From Ndongobacter massiliensis (lineage in GTDB: Bacteria > Bacillota > Clostridia > Tissierellales > Peptoniphilaceae): a DNA stretch of 64,000 nucleotides. The DNA lies in NCBI RefSeq assembly GCF_900120375.1, contig NZ_LT635480.1:124001-188000 (forward strand), read 5' to 3'. This document shows positions 52,612 to 60,749 of the stretch, one piece after another. Each line of letters begins with the position of its first letter. Position 1 is the first letter of the stretch. The translations under genes were made by a program, and so were the position numbers. Below the pieces are notes generated by a model. The model saw only the letters and a list, made by a program, of their open reading frames with translations. It was not told the origin of the DNA and did not search any database.

Positions 52612-53274
52612 ATGCTAAAGAATATAATCTTTGATATGGACGGCGTGCTTGTCGATTCGGAACCCATGTATCTGTTTCAAATGCGTCGTTTTACCGAGCA
52701 ATACGGTGTGCGGCTGACCATGGAGGAAAATTTGCGCATGGTCGGCAGAGACTTTCGGGAAGATATGGATCTCCTATCTGAAAAATTTGACAACAGATAT
52801 TCCCCGGAGGAACTGGAAAAGAGATATAAAGATTTTTCCAAAAAGATTCGTTCTGAATTGCCAAATTACGTCGATATATTGATGCCCTATGTCAAGTTTG
52901 TCCTCCCGCGATTCCGGGACATGGGTCTTAAACTCGGCATCGCAAGCTCCTCTTCAAAGGATAAAATTCTCCGGGCGGTCCATGAATGTGAAATCGACTC
53001 GGCCTTCGACCTGTTCGTATCCGGCGATGAGTTCACAAGAAGTAAGCCCGATCCGGAGATCTACCTGACAACTTTGAAAAGAATGCAGGCTTCTGCAGAA
53101 GAAACGATCGTCATCGAAGATTCCACCTATGGAATAGAAGCGGCCAAGCGAGCGGGGCTTCTGGTGATTGCCAGGAAGGATGATCGCTTCTGTTTTGACC
53201 AGACCGAAGCGGATTATACGGTGGGTTCTCTATATGAAGCCTATTTTTTGGTGTGTGAATTATTGAAGTCCTGA
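52612..53274 (+). CDS. HAD-superfamily phosphatase (beta-phosphoglucomutase-like)
   Basis: A 220-residue HAD hydrolase: IIFDMDGVLVDSEP (nucleophile and acid Asp at residues 8 and 10), IASSSS for motif II, Lys in RSKPDPEIY (motif III) and VIEDSTYGIEAAKRAG (motif IV). Class C1 cap between motifs I and II. It acts on a small phosphorylated metabolite, perhaps a sugar phosphate; the substrate cannot be told from sequence. It is 280 bp upstream of the PTS operon and could be linked to it in function, but has its own leader. GAGGAGTTATTGAG precedes ATG 52612. Confidence 0.9.
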   Translation: MLKNIIFDMDGVLVDSEPMYLFQMRRFTEQYGVRLTMEENLRMVGRDFREDMDLLSEKFDNRYSPEELEKRYKDFSKKIRSELPNYVDILMPYVKFVLPRFRDMGLKLGIASSSSKDKILRAVHECEIDSAFDLFVSGDEFTRSKPDPEIYLTTLKRMQASAEETIVIEDSTYGIEAAKRAGLLVIARKDDRFCFDQTEADYTVGSLYEAYFLVCELLKS

Positions 53275-53472
53275 ATCAGGAAAGTCCATTCATCAATTTA
53301 AGTCCTCCATTTATTGTTGCAGTCTTCCACTCAATCGGGGAAGGTCGAGACGTTTTTTTGTACCCATGGATTCGCGGCTTTCTGCCGCATTTCAGGGATT
53401 GCAATCCGAAACGGAAAATTTGAAACGGACGACCAATCCCTTATTAATTGAGCGTGAACATAATTTCATGGG

Positions 53473-53501
53473 TTGAAATAAGTTTTTTCACATGGTATAT
53501 T
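53473..53501 (+). promoter_or_regulatory. promoter of the SorC/PTS operon
   Basis: TTGAAA (53473-53478), 17 bp spacing, TATATT (53496-53501), 57 bp before the regulator start. The rest of 53275-53472 shows no gene. Confidence 0.65.
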
Positions 53502-53557
53502 CAAAAAGGAAAAGGTATTCAAGTAACTGTACATTTATTCGAGCGGAGGGAGCTTTC

Positions 53558-54535
53558 ATGGTAGAGTACTCACCGGAAAAGAGGATAATGTATAAAGTCA
53601 GCGATTTGTATTATCGCGCATCCATGAACCAGGAACAGATTGCCGAGAAACTCAACATTTCCCGACCCACCGTTTCCAGAATCCTGAAACGTGCGAAAAA
53701 ATGCGGTGTGGTTCAAGTACAGGTCATCAATCCTTTCCAATCGGATTACAATACATTGGAAAAGGAAATGGAAAAAGAGTTTGGACTGCTTGAAGTCATA
53801 GTAGTCGATACGGTTTCGGATTATGCCACGCAATTACACGTATTGGGGGAAGCGGGCGCAGACTATTTGGAGCGAATTCTGAAAAAGGACGAGATCGTCG
53901 GTGTGACCATGGGCATCAGCGTCAGCAGTGTGGCCGTCCAAGCCAGAAAGCGCGGTCCCCATCCGGAGGTAACCGTGATCCCTCTTCTGGGCGGGGCGGG
54001 ACAACTGAATCAGAAGATCCACTCCAATCAGATTGTATTGGATTTTCGAAGGGCTTATGACTGTAAATCGTATCTGCTGTATGCGCCGGCTTTTGTAAGC
54101 GATGCGCGCCTGCGCGAAGAATTGAAAAAAGACAGCTATACAAAAGAAATTTTTGATTTTATGACGCGAATCGATGTGGCAGTTTTTGGGATCGGCGCTA
54201 TGGGAAAAAATTCAACCGTTAAAATGTCAGGCTATTACACGGACGACATCATCGAATCGATGAAGAAGAACGGTTTTGTCGGTGATATTGGTCTGCACGT
54301 CATCGATCACCAAGGGAATGGTCAGAATGTTTTTAATCAATGCGTATTCGGATGCACCTTGGAAGAGATGAGAAAAGCCCCCATACGCGTGGGCGTCGCC
54401 GCCGGGATCAATAAAGCGGACGCGATCCTCGGTGCATTGCACGGAAACTATCCGAATGTATTGATTACCGATTACGAGACCGCAAATCTTATTTTGAAGA
54501 AGCAACAAGATTCTCAAGGAGAGGTGAATGGATAA
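53558..54535 (+). CDS. SorC/DeoR-family sugar-responsive transcription regulator
   Basis: A 325-residue regulator. Residues about 5-55 form the helix-turn-helix (SDLYYRASMNQEQIAEKLNI, then SRPTVSRILKRAKKCGVVQV). The C-terminal SorC sugar-binding domain has VGVTMGISVSSVAVQA, TVIPLLGGAGQ and GVAAGINKADAILGALHGNY. Members sense a phosphorylated sugar and control the adjacent operon. ATG 53558 follows GGAGGGAG; in-frame ATG codons upstream lack a site. It overlaps gutM by 8 bp. Confidence 0.92.
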   Translation: MVEYSPEKRIMYKVSDLYYRASMNQEQIAEKLNISRPTVSRILKRAKKCGVVQVQVINPFQSDYNTLEKEMEKEFGLLEVIVVDTVSDYATQLHVLGEAGADYLERILKKDEIVGVTMGISVSSVAVQARKRGPHPEVTVIPLLGGAGQLNQKIHSNQIVLDFRRAYDCKSYLLYAPAFVSDARLREELKKDSYTKEIFDFMTRIDVAVFGIGAMGKNSTVKMSGYYTDDIIESMKKNGFVGDIGLHVIDHQGNGQNVFNQCVFGCTLEEMRKAPIRVGVAAGINKADAILGALHGNYPNVLITDYETANLILKKQQDSQGEVNG

Positions 54536-54938
54536 ACTGGTACTCATTGCATTTATCTTGATATCGTTGCAGGGGGTGGGAACGTATTTTCAAATGAAGT
54601 CCTATACCCGTGCAATCAACGAACTGCGGCAACAGGGGAATGTTGCGGTGGGCATACGGCGTTCGTATTTGAAACAGGGAAAAATTTTCATCCTGGCCTG
54701 TGACGATCAGGGGGTCATCACAGGCGCACAGGAAATGCGCGGCGTTACCGTATTTGAGCGCTTTCATGAGGTACCGGATTTTAACGGCAAGACGATTTGG
54801 GAATTTGAAGCATGGGCCAATGAGCAAAATAAAGGCAAGGTAGACGAAAATATTAAGAAGCGCACCGCGTACCAGCAGGCGGTACTGGGGCTGCTGAACC
54901 GTTTCCGAAGAAATGAAGAGCCGGAATCGGTGGAATAG
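54528..54938 (+). CDS. gutM: Glucitol operon activator (GutM family)
   Basis: A 136-residue protein with one N-terminal membrane helix (LVLIAFILISLQGVGTYFQM), then the GutM pattern VAVGIRRSYLKQGKIFILAC and VFERFHEVPDFNGKTIWEFE. GutM is the accessory activator of glucitol operons, known from Escherichia coli. Its presence, together with SrlA/E/B proteins, links the operon to glucitol-type PTS control. Confidence 0.88.
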   Translation: MDKLVLIAFILISLQGVGTYFQMKSYTRAINELRQQGNVAVGIRRSYLKQGKIFILACDDQGVITGAQEMRGVTVFERFHEVPDFNGKTIWEFEAWANEQNKGKVDENIKKRTAYQQAVLGLLNRFRRNEEPESVE

Positions 54939-55032
54939 GGTACAAATAAGGAAAAGGTTTCTTTCGCACATCATTCACATAGTGAGTGTTCATTATATAG
55001 AAAAAATACTTTGTTGCTAGGAGGAGGAGTGT

Positions 55033-55566
55033 ATGGATGCATTGGCGAAATTTGCAGAAGGTTTTATAGGCGTTTTTAATGCCGGCGGAGAAAACCTAAT
55101 GGGTTTGGTTACGGGTATTTTGCCAACCCTATTAGTTTTGATGTGCGCCTTTAATGCGGTGGTCAAGCTAATCGGGGAGACGCGGGTGGATCGTTTTATG
55201 AAGAGGATTACCAAAAACATTGTCCTTCGATATACGTTGTTCCCCGTGTTGGCAGATATGATTTTGACCAACCCGATGGCGTACTCTTTCGGACGCTTCC
55301 TGCCGGAGGAACAGAAGCCGGCTTTTTATGACTGTGCCGTGTCGTTTTGTCATCCGATTACGGGGCTGTTCCCCCATGCCAATGGCGGTGAACTGTTCGT
55401 TTATTACGGCATTGCAGACGGCATCACAAAACTCGGCTATGGACTCGGCGATTTAGCAATCCGGTACTTCTTGGTAGGTGTCGTTGTCATTCTGATCCGT
55501 GGCATAGTCACAGAACGCATTTACGCGATTATGAGCGGCCGTAGAATTGCAAAGAAAAACGCTTGA
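55033..55566 (+). CDS. srlA: PTS glucitol/sorbitol-type transporter, EIIC component
   Basis: A 177-residue membrane protein with about four helices; LPTLLVLMCAFNAVVKLIGE, then ILTNPMAYSFGRFLPEEQKP and FCHPITGLFPHANGGELFVY are characteristic of the SrlA part of the glucitol permease. Together with the EIIBC and EIIA proteins encoded next it imports and phosphorylates a polyol or sugar. TAGGAGGAGGAGTGT precedes ATG 55033. In the 94-bp leader a TTCACATAGTGAG dyad (about 54973-54985) might be a regulator site. Confidence 0.92.
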   Translation: MDALAKFAEGFIGVFNAGGENLMGLVTGILPTLLVLMCAFNAVVKLIGETRVDRFMKRITKNIVLRYTLFPVLADMILTNPMAYSFGRFLPEEQKPAFYDCAVSFCHPITGLFPHANGGELFVYYGIADGITKLGYGLGDLAIRYFLVGVVVILIRGIVTERIYAIMSGRRIAKKNA

Positions 55567-55582
55567 CAGAGGGGTGAGAACA

Positions 55583-56563
55583 ATGACGAATTACAGATCG
55601 GTTAAGATTTCTAAAGGCGAAGGCGGCTGGGGTGGACCATTGGTGATCCTGCCGACAGCACAAAAAAAGTATATCGCGAGCGTGACCGGCGGCGGAGTGG
55701 ATCCGGTTGCTGAGAAAATTGCTGAAATGACGGGAGCAGAAGCGGTGGATGCCTTCACAAAAGGTTATCCGGATGAAGAAATTATCTGCGCAGTCGTAGA
55801 TTGCGGAGGTACGGCAAGATGTGGCGTTTATCCGAAGAAGGGCATTTTGACCGTTAATTTGACGGCCGTTGGCCAATCCGGACCGCTGGCGCAGTACATT
55901 ACGCCGGAACTGTATGTATCGGGCGTGAAGATGAATAATATCCAGTACACAGACGAAGCGGCATCCGTTCCCGGTCCGGTAAAGGTAGAAACGGGTGCGG
56001 AAGAAGTCGAAGAGGCGCATGTTTCAATGGGCAAGCAAAGCATCATCACCCGCATCGGAAAGGGCGTTGGCGGCGTTGTCAGTAAAATCTTCCAGGCGGC
56101 GCGCGACTCCGTCGACATGGTGCTGAAAAATGTTTTGCCGTTCATGGTATTTATCAGCGTGATTGTCGGTATTATCAACTACACCAATATCGGCACAGCA
56201 ATTGCACAAGTCATTACGCCTTTGGCAGGCAGCGTGGTGGGCATGGTGGTGCTTTCCTTTGTCTGTGCCCTTCCCTTTATTTCCCCGCTGATCGGACCGG
56301 GTGCCGTAATTGCGCAGATTATCGGTGTGTTGGTCGGTACACAAATTGCGGAAGGCAATATTGCGCCGCAGATGGCTTTGCCCGCCCTGTTTGCCATTGA
56401 TGCGCAGGTCGGCGGCGATTTCATCCCCGTCGGATTGTCCCTCGGAGAAGCCAAACCGGAAACGGTTGAAATCGGCGTTCCCGCCGTTCTGTTCTCCAGA
56501 ATGATCACGGGGCCGATTGCCGTTCTCATCGCTTGGGTCGCTTCCGTCGGTCTTTTCAGTTAG
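55583..56563 (+). CDS. srlE: PTS glucitol/sorbitol-type transporter, EIIBC component
   Basis: A 326-residue protein. The N-terminal IIB domain carries the phosphorylation-site region VDCGGTARCGVYPKKG with Cys at residues 74 and 80. The C-terminal IIC2 part has several helices (DMVLKNVLPFMVFISVIVGI, then SVVGMVVLSFVCALPFISPL and so on), with the family stretch FAIDAQVGGDFIPVGLSLGE. ATG 55583 follows AGAGGGGTGAGAA. A complete and normal-length family member. Confidence 0.92.
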   Translation: MTNYRSVKISKGEGGWGGPLVILPTAQKKYIASVTGGGVDPVAEKIAEMTGAEAVDAFTKGYPDEEIICAVVDCGGTARCGVYPKKGILTVNLTAVGQSGPLAQYITPELYVSGVKMNNIQYTDEAASVPGPVKVETGAEEVEEAHVSMGKQSIITRIGKGVGGVVSKIFQAARDSVDMVLKNVLPFMVFISVIVGIINYTNIGTAIAQVITPLAGSVVGMVVLSFVCALPFISPLIGPGAVIAQIIGVLVGTQIAEGNIAPQMALPALFAIDAQVGGDFIPVGLSLGEAKPETVEIGVPAVLFSRMITGPIAVLIAWVASVGLFS

Positions 56564-56576
56564 AAGGGATTGACTA

Positions 56577-56930
56577 ATGGTTTACAAAGCGACGATTACC
56601 GGATGCGGTGAAATGGTCGGCGAAATGCTTGAACACGGCATGATGATTCTTTTTGATGAAAATGCCCCGCCGGAATTGGCGGAGCTATCCGTCCTGCACA
56701 CCCATGCCGAACTGCAGCGGAACCCGGCGCCCGGCGACATTTTAGCCATCGGCAGCGCGGAATACACCATTACGGCGGTGGGCGAGGAAGCCAGTAAGAC
56801 ATTGCGCACCATGGGACATTGTTCCCTCGTTTTCCACGGAAAAGCGGAGGTCGATCTGCCGGGACAGATTGCACTGAAGGGAAAGGGGCTGCCGAAAATC
56901 AACATAGGGGATGTCATCGAAATAAAATAA
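56577..56930 (+). CDS. srlB: PTS glucitol/sorbitol-type transporter, EIIA component
   Basis: A 117-residue cytoplasmic phosphocarrier. The likely phosphorylated His lies in SVLHTHAEL (residues 38-46). ITAVGEEASKTLRTMGHCSL and the C-terminal GKGLPKINIGDVIEIK are family-typical. It passes phosphate from HPr to the IIB domain of the preceding protein. The start is 14 bp behind srlE. Confidence 0.92.
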   Translation: MVYKATITGCGEMVGEMLEHGMMILFDENAPPELAELSVLHTHAELQRNPAPGDILAIGSAEYTITAVGEEASKTLRTMGHCSLVFHGKAEVDLPGQIALKGKGLPKINIGDVIEIK

Positions 56931-56990
56931 AAGGACCGGTGCCGAAGAAATACGCAGGAAATAAGCTTTGTAACAGAAAGAAGGTACGAT

Positions 56991-58280
56991 ATGCTGGGAA
57001 TGAACTATAAATTGCGCAAATTGGAAGAAGAAGGGAAACCCATTCAGGTTGCCATTGTAGGAGCCGGCCAGATGGGCAGAGGAATGGCCGGACAAATGGT
57101 GAGCATGAAAGGCATGAAGCCCTCCATCGTGGTCGACATCAAAATTGACAATGTCATCCGCGCCTTTGAGAGTGCCGGCATTGAAAAAGGGAATTATGTG
57201 GTGACCAATTCGCTGCAAGAGGCCAATAAGGCGCTGGAGCAGGGCAAATATGTTGCTACGGAGAGCCAGGATATTGCGACGCAGGCGAATCAAATCGATG
57301 TCGTCGTGGATGCGACGGGATTTCTCGAAGCCGGCGCGGAAATTGCCACGCAGGCCATCAAACATCACAAACACATTGTCATGTTGAACGTGGAAGCCGA
57401 TATTACCGTGGGCTCCATCTTAAAGAAAATGGCCGATGAGGAAGGAGTCGTTTACACCGGTTCCGACGGCGATGAACCCGGCGCGGTCAAGGGACTGTAC
57501 GACTTTGCCGATGCCTTGGGCTTTGACATTAAAGTCTTTGGAAAAGGGAAGAACAATGCGGTGGATCGCGACTGCAACCCCGATACCTGCCGGGAAAAGG
57601 CCATTAAACGTGGCATGAATCCGAAAATGCAGTGCTGCTTTACAGACGGGACGAAAACGATGGTCGAGATTACCGCGATGGCAAATGCGACCGGTTTTGT
57701 GCCGGATGTGCGTGGCTGCCATGGCCCGGAAAGCGACGTCAAGGGATTGCCCAAGCTGCTCTCATTAAAATCAGAAGGCGGCATTATGAATTCCTACCAC
57801 ACGCTGGAATGGATTAACGGGATTGCCCCCGGCGTGTTCCTGATGTTCCAGTCCGACCAACCTTTTGTCAACCATGAACTGGAGTACTTGTCCATGGGCG
57901 AAGGTCCGAATTACGTTTTGTATCGCCCCTACCATCTGTGCTCCTTGGAGACGCCGCTGACCGCCGCCCGGGCAGTGATCGAGCATGCCGCCACCATCGT
58001 TCCCATGGCGGGACCGGTTTGCGAAACGATGAGCATCGCGAAAATCGATATGAAAGCCGGAACGGTTATGGACGGCATCGGCGGATTCTGCAATTACGGT
58101 TTGGTGGACACGCATGAGGTGGCGAAGAAAATCGGCGCCGTACCCATTGGGTTGATTGAGGATGCCAAGCTGAAAGTCGATGTCAAAAAGGGCGAAGTCA
58201 TCACGTACGATATGGTGGATCTGAAAACCGACACGCTGATCTATAAATTGCGGATGCAGCAGGATCAACTATTCAACTGA
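56991..58280 (+). CDS. NAD(P)-dependent oxidoreductase, homoserine dehydrogenase-like with SAF domain
   Basis: A 429-residue protein of the COG4091 type. The Rossmann nucleotide-binding motif VAIVGAGQMGRGMAGQM is at about residues 20-36, and DVVVDATGFLEAGAEIA follows near 103. A mid-part KGKNNAVDRDCNPDTCREKA is cysteine-containing, and the C-terminal SAF domain is at about 350-429 (LKVDVKKGEVITYDMVDL). Members are found in sugar and sugar-acid operons and are not true homoserine dehydrogenases. Standing where sorbitol-6-phosphate dehydrogenase is expected, it may oxidise or epimerise the imported phosphorylated substrate (inference). Confidence 0.87.
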   Translation: MLGMNYKLRKLEEEGKPIQVAIVGAGQMGRGMAGQMVSMKGMKPSIVVDIKIDNVIRAFESAGIEKGNYVVTNSLQEANKALEQGKYVATESQDIATQANQIDVVVDATGFLEAGAEIATQAIKHHKHIVMLNVEADITVGSILKKMADEEGVVYTGSDGDEPGAVKGLYDFADALGFDIKVFGKGKNNAVDRDCNPDTCREKAIKRGMNPKMQCCFTDGTKTMVEITAMANATGFVPDVRGCHGPESDVKGLPKLLSLKSEGGIMNSYHTLEWINGIAPGVFLMFQSDQPFVNHELEYLSMGEGPNYVLYRPYHLCSLETPLTAARAVIEHAATIVPMAGPVCETMSIAKIDMKAGTVMDGIGGFCNYGLVDTHEVAKKIGAVPIGLIEDAKLKVDVKKGEVITYDMVDLKTDTLIYKLRMQQDQLFN

Positions 58281-58321
58281 GTTGTACGAAGTCACTCGTA
58301 AGCGTTCGTTTCGAATCAATG

Positions 58322-58357
58322 AGAGCCGTCTCAAATCGAGAATATTGAGATGGCTCT
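58322..58357 (+). other. intergenic hairpin within the PTS operon
   Basis: A 13-bp stem, AGAGCCGTCTCAA (58322-58334) with TTGAGATGGCTCT (58345-58357), one G-U pair. It lies in the 175-bp gap between the SAF and YjbQ genes. There is no T-run, so it more likely sets mRNA stability or processing than ends transcription. Confidence 0.6.
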
Positions 58358-58455
58358 TATTGAAAACGGCAGGAAAGCCGTGGCATCGGGGAGTGACGGA
58401 TGCCGGGCGCTTTCGCTGTGGCAAAAGCGGACAAAACTGTGCAAAGGGGAAAACA

Positions 58456-58980
58456 ATGAGCGTTTATCAGGAAGATATCAACGATATTCGATCGAAAGGG
58501 GAAAGCCCCACCTATAACAATATCACGGAGAGTGTGAACCAAATTATTGCGAACAGCCGCATAAAAAACGGCGTGGTCCACGTCATTTCGCCGCATACTA
58601 CGTGCGCGGTCTTCTTTGAAGAATTTACCCATGACGTCCTGCCGAACGACAAGGAATTTTTACAGCAGGATCTGGATCATGTACTGGAGAAAATCATCCC
58701 CAATCAGACGGCGTGGGGACAATATTTTTATCCGGGGACCGATCACATTGTGGATGTCGAATCGTGGGAGGACCATGAAAAATACCTGCCGGGCGGTGTC
58801 AGAGAAGAATTGTTCAATGCGGATGCGCATCTCAAGGCGACACTTCTCGGCTCCAGTCAGACGTTTTCGCTGGAAGACGGAAAATTGGGAATCGGGAAAA
58901 CAGGATATATATACTTTGTCGATTTTGACCGCACGCATCCCCGCAGCCGACGCTGTAAAGTCGTCGTTATGGGCGAGTAA
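58456..58980 (+). CDS. YjbQ/UPF0047 family protein
   Basis: A 174-residue protein of the YjbQ family: GVVHVISPHTTCAVFFEEFT, NDKEFLQQDL, then NADAHLKATLLGSSQTFSLE and the end GKLGIGKTGYIYFVDFD. It is about 35 residues longer than typical members because of an inserted segment around YFYPGTDHIVDVESWEDHEK. YjbQ proteins have weak thiamin-phosphate synthase activity in vitro, but their operon contexts suggest sugar metabolism. ATG 58456 has AAAGGGGAAAAC upstream. Confidence 0.85.
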   Translation: MSVYQEDINDIRSKGESPTYNNITESVNQIIANSRIKNGVVHVISPHTTCAVFFEEFTHDVLPNDKEFLQQDLDHVLEKIIPNQTAWGQYFYPGTDHIVDVESWEDHEKYLPGGVREELFNADAHLKATLLGSSQTFSLEDGKLGIGKTGYIYFVDFDRTHPRSRRCKVVVMGE

Positions 58981-59019
58981 AGGTTTTCCGTACGAAGGCG
59001 GAAAGAAAGGAAGTACGAA

Positions 59020-59706
59020 ATGAAAAAACTCGAGCGGCCGTTTTTTCTCTTTAACCCGAAGTCGTATCTGTGGGGTTCCGAACTTTTAGAACTGGCGAAA
59101 TACTTTGACCAGTTGGCGGAAGAAACGGGGATCTGCGCTTTTATGAGCGCGCCCTACTCCGATTTGCCGAGAATTGCACAGGAAACGGAGCATCTGCTCA
59201 TTACGGCGCAACATATGGACAGCATCCAACCGGGCCGAGGCATGGGATTTGTGTTGCCGGAATCCTTAAAAGAAGCCGGTGCGGATGCCGTGGTACTGAA
59301 TCATGCGGAACATCCGCTGTCCACCTGCGAGCTGGTCAAAACCCATCAGAGAGCGCGTGCATTGGGCTTCTATACGATTGTTTGCGCAGATTCGGTAGAA
59401 GAGGCGCAGATGATCGCCGTGCTGCAGCCGGATATTATGATTTGTGAACCGACGTCGTTGATCGGCACGGGCACCGTGGCGGACGATTCGTATCGGCAGA
59501 TGACGAATAAAGCGGTTCGTACGATTTCTCCGGATACGTTGATTCTGCAAGCTTCCGGCATCAGTACCGGAGAGGACGTTTACAATGCGATTGCCGGCGG
59601 CGCGGACGGCAGCGGGTGCACTTCCGGCATTACGACCGCAGACGATCCGAAACAGGTTCTGCACGATATGGTGTACGCCTGCGTTCGCATCAAGAAAGGG
59701 GTGTAA
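59020..59706 (+). CDS. Triosephosphate isomerase-like protein
   Basis: A 228-residue TIM barrel. FNPKSYLWG contains the catalytic Asn and Lys (NxKxY), LNHAEHPL stands in the place of the catalytic HSE loop, and CEPTSLIGTGTV holds the catalytic Glu and phosphate loop. The short length and these variant loops resemble archaeal-type or specialised TPI proteins such as those acting on tetrulose phosphates in erythritol pathways, rather than the housekeeping enzyme. Probably isomerises the product of the operon's dehydrogenase (inference). AAAGGAAGT precedes ATG 59020. Confidence 0.85.
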   Translation: MKKLERPFFLFNPKSYLWGSELLELAKYFDQLAEETGICAFMSAPYSDLPRIAQETEHLLITAQHMDSIQPGRGMGFVLPESLKEAGADAVVLNHAEHPLSTCELVKTHQRARALGFYTIVCADSVEEAQMIAVLQPDIMICEPTSLIGTGTVADDSYRQMTNKAVRTISPDTLILQASGISTGEDVYNAIAGGADGSGCTSGITTADDPKQVLHDMVYACVRIKKGV

Positions 59707-59712
59707 TTCACT

Positions 59713-60540
59713 ATGTTGGTCGATAACGGGAGAGAACTTTTACTGCAGGCAAAAAAGGGAAACTATGCGATACCCGCCTACGATTTCATTGATCTCGATT
59801 CGGCGCGCGTTTATTGCCAGGTAGCAGAAGAATTGAATAAGCCGTTGATTTTATCCTTTGCGGAACCGCACAAAGGGACGATTCCTCTGGATGAAGCCGC
59901 ATGGATCGGAAAATTCCTAGCGAAAAAGTACAATGCGCCCATTGTTTTACACTTGGATCACGGTTCAGAAGTGGAATACGCGTTGAAGGCGATCGAATTG
60001 GGATTTACTTCGGTGATGCTGGATGCCTCTATGCAAGAGATTTCGGAAAACATCCGCATGACCCGGGAAGTGGCTAAGGCGGCGCATGCCAAGAATGTGC
60101 AGGTGGAAGCCGAACTGGGGCATGTCGGCTCCAATGTCAATGGCGCGGACACTTCGCTCTATACGCAGCCGGAAGAGGCAGCCTATTTTGTGAAAGAATC
60201 CCATTGCGATTCGTTGGCGATCTCGATCGGCACCTCGCACGGCGTGTACAAAATGAACGGTTTGCCGAAATTGAATTTTGAAGTCCTGCAGGAGATTGCG
60301 GCGGCGTTACCCGAAACCCCGCTCGTATTGCACGGCGGCTCCGGTTCCGGTGATGAGAATCTGGCGCGTTGCGCGAAGGAAGGCATCTGCAAGCTGAACA
60401 TCTTTACAGATCTCATTGTCGCGGCAAATGAAGGCTTCCGCGCCTGTGATACGCAGGACTATTTAGAGGCGAAAAGCGCCGCCAACGAAGCGATGATGGC
60501 GGTTGCTCGTCATTATTACAGGGTTTGCGGAACAAAATAA
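59713..60540 (+). CDS. Class II ketose-bisphosphate aldolase (GatY/KbaY/Fba-like)
   Basis: A 275-residue zinc aldolase: IVLHLDHGSEVEYAL (catalytic Asp and zinc His near residues 79-80), SIGTSHGVYKM (zinc His), VLHGGSGSGDENL and ICKLNIFTD (phosphate binding). It is distinct from the fba copy at 7613, being closer in layout to operon-linked aldolases that split tagatose- or other ketose-phosphates. As the last gene of the operon it should produce DHAP or glyceraldehyde phosphate plus an aldehyde from the pathway intermediate. Confidence 0.88.
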   Translation: MLVDNGRELLLQAKKGNYAIPAYDFIDLDSARVYCQVAEELNKPLILSFAEPHKGTIPLDEAAWIGKFLAKKYNAPIVLHLDHGSEVEYALKAIELGFTSVMLDASMQEISENIRMTREVAKAAHAKNVQVEAELGHVGSNVNGADTSLYTQPEEAAYFVKESHCDSLAISIGTSHGVYKMNGLPKLNFEVLQEIAAALPETPLVLHGGSGSGDENLARCAKEGICKLNIFTDLIVAANEGFRACDTQDYLEAKSAANEAMMAVARHYYRVCGTK

Positions 60541-60564
60541 CGGATCCAGCCACAGGCACTCTTC

Positions 60565-60615
60565 TTTTCATGCGCTCGATGCCGCATTGCCGTCATTGAG
60601 CGCATGAAAATTTTT
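60565..60615 (+). terminator. terminator of the PTS operon
   Basis: A perfect 13-bp stem TTTTCATGCGCTC (60565-60577) / GAGCGCATGAAAA (60598-60610), loop of 20 bases, then TTTTT. Confidence 0.87.
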
Positions 60616-60618
60616 CCA

Positions 60619-60647
60619 TTTACAATAGGTTTACCTTTCGCTATACT
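60619..60647 (+). promoter_or_regulatory. promoter of the M20 peptidase/YfcC operon
   Basis: TTTACA (60619-60624), 17 bp spacing, TATACT (60642-60647), directly behind the PTS operon terminator and 103 bp before the gene. Confidence 0.8.
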
Positions 60648-60749
60648 ATCTTGGAGAAACGTTTTACTTTTGTAGGAAATCCCCGCGAAAAACATGGCAA
60701 CAAAAAACGGGGAAGGCATTGCTGCCGGAATCGGAGAAAGGAGTCTTGT

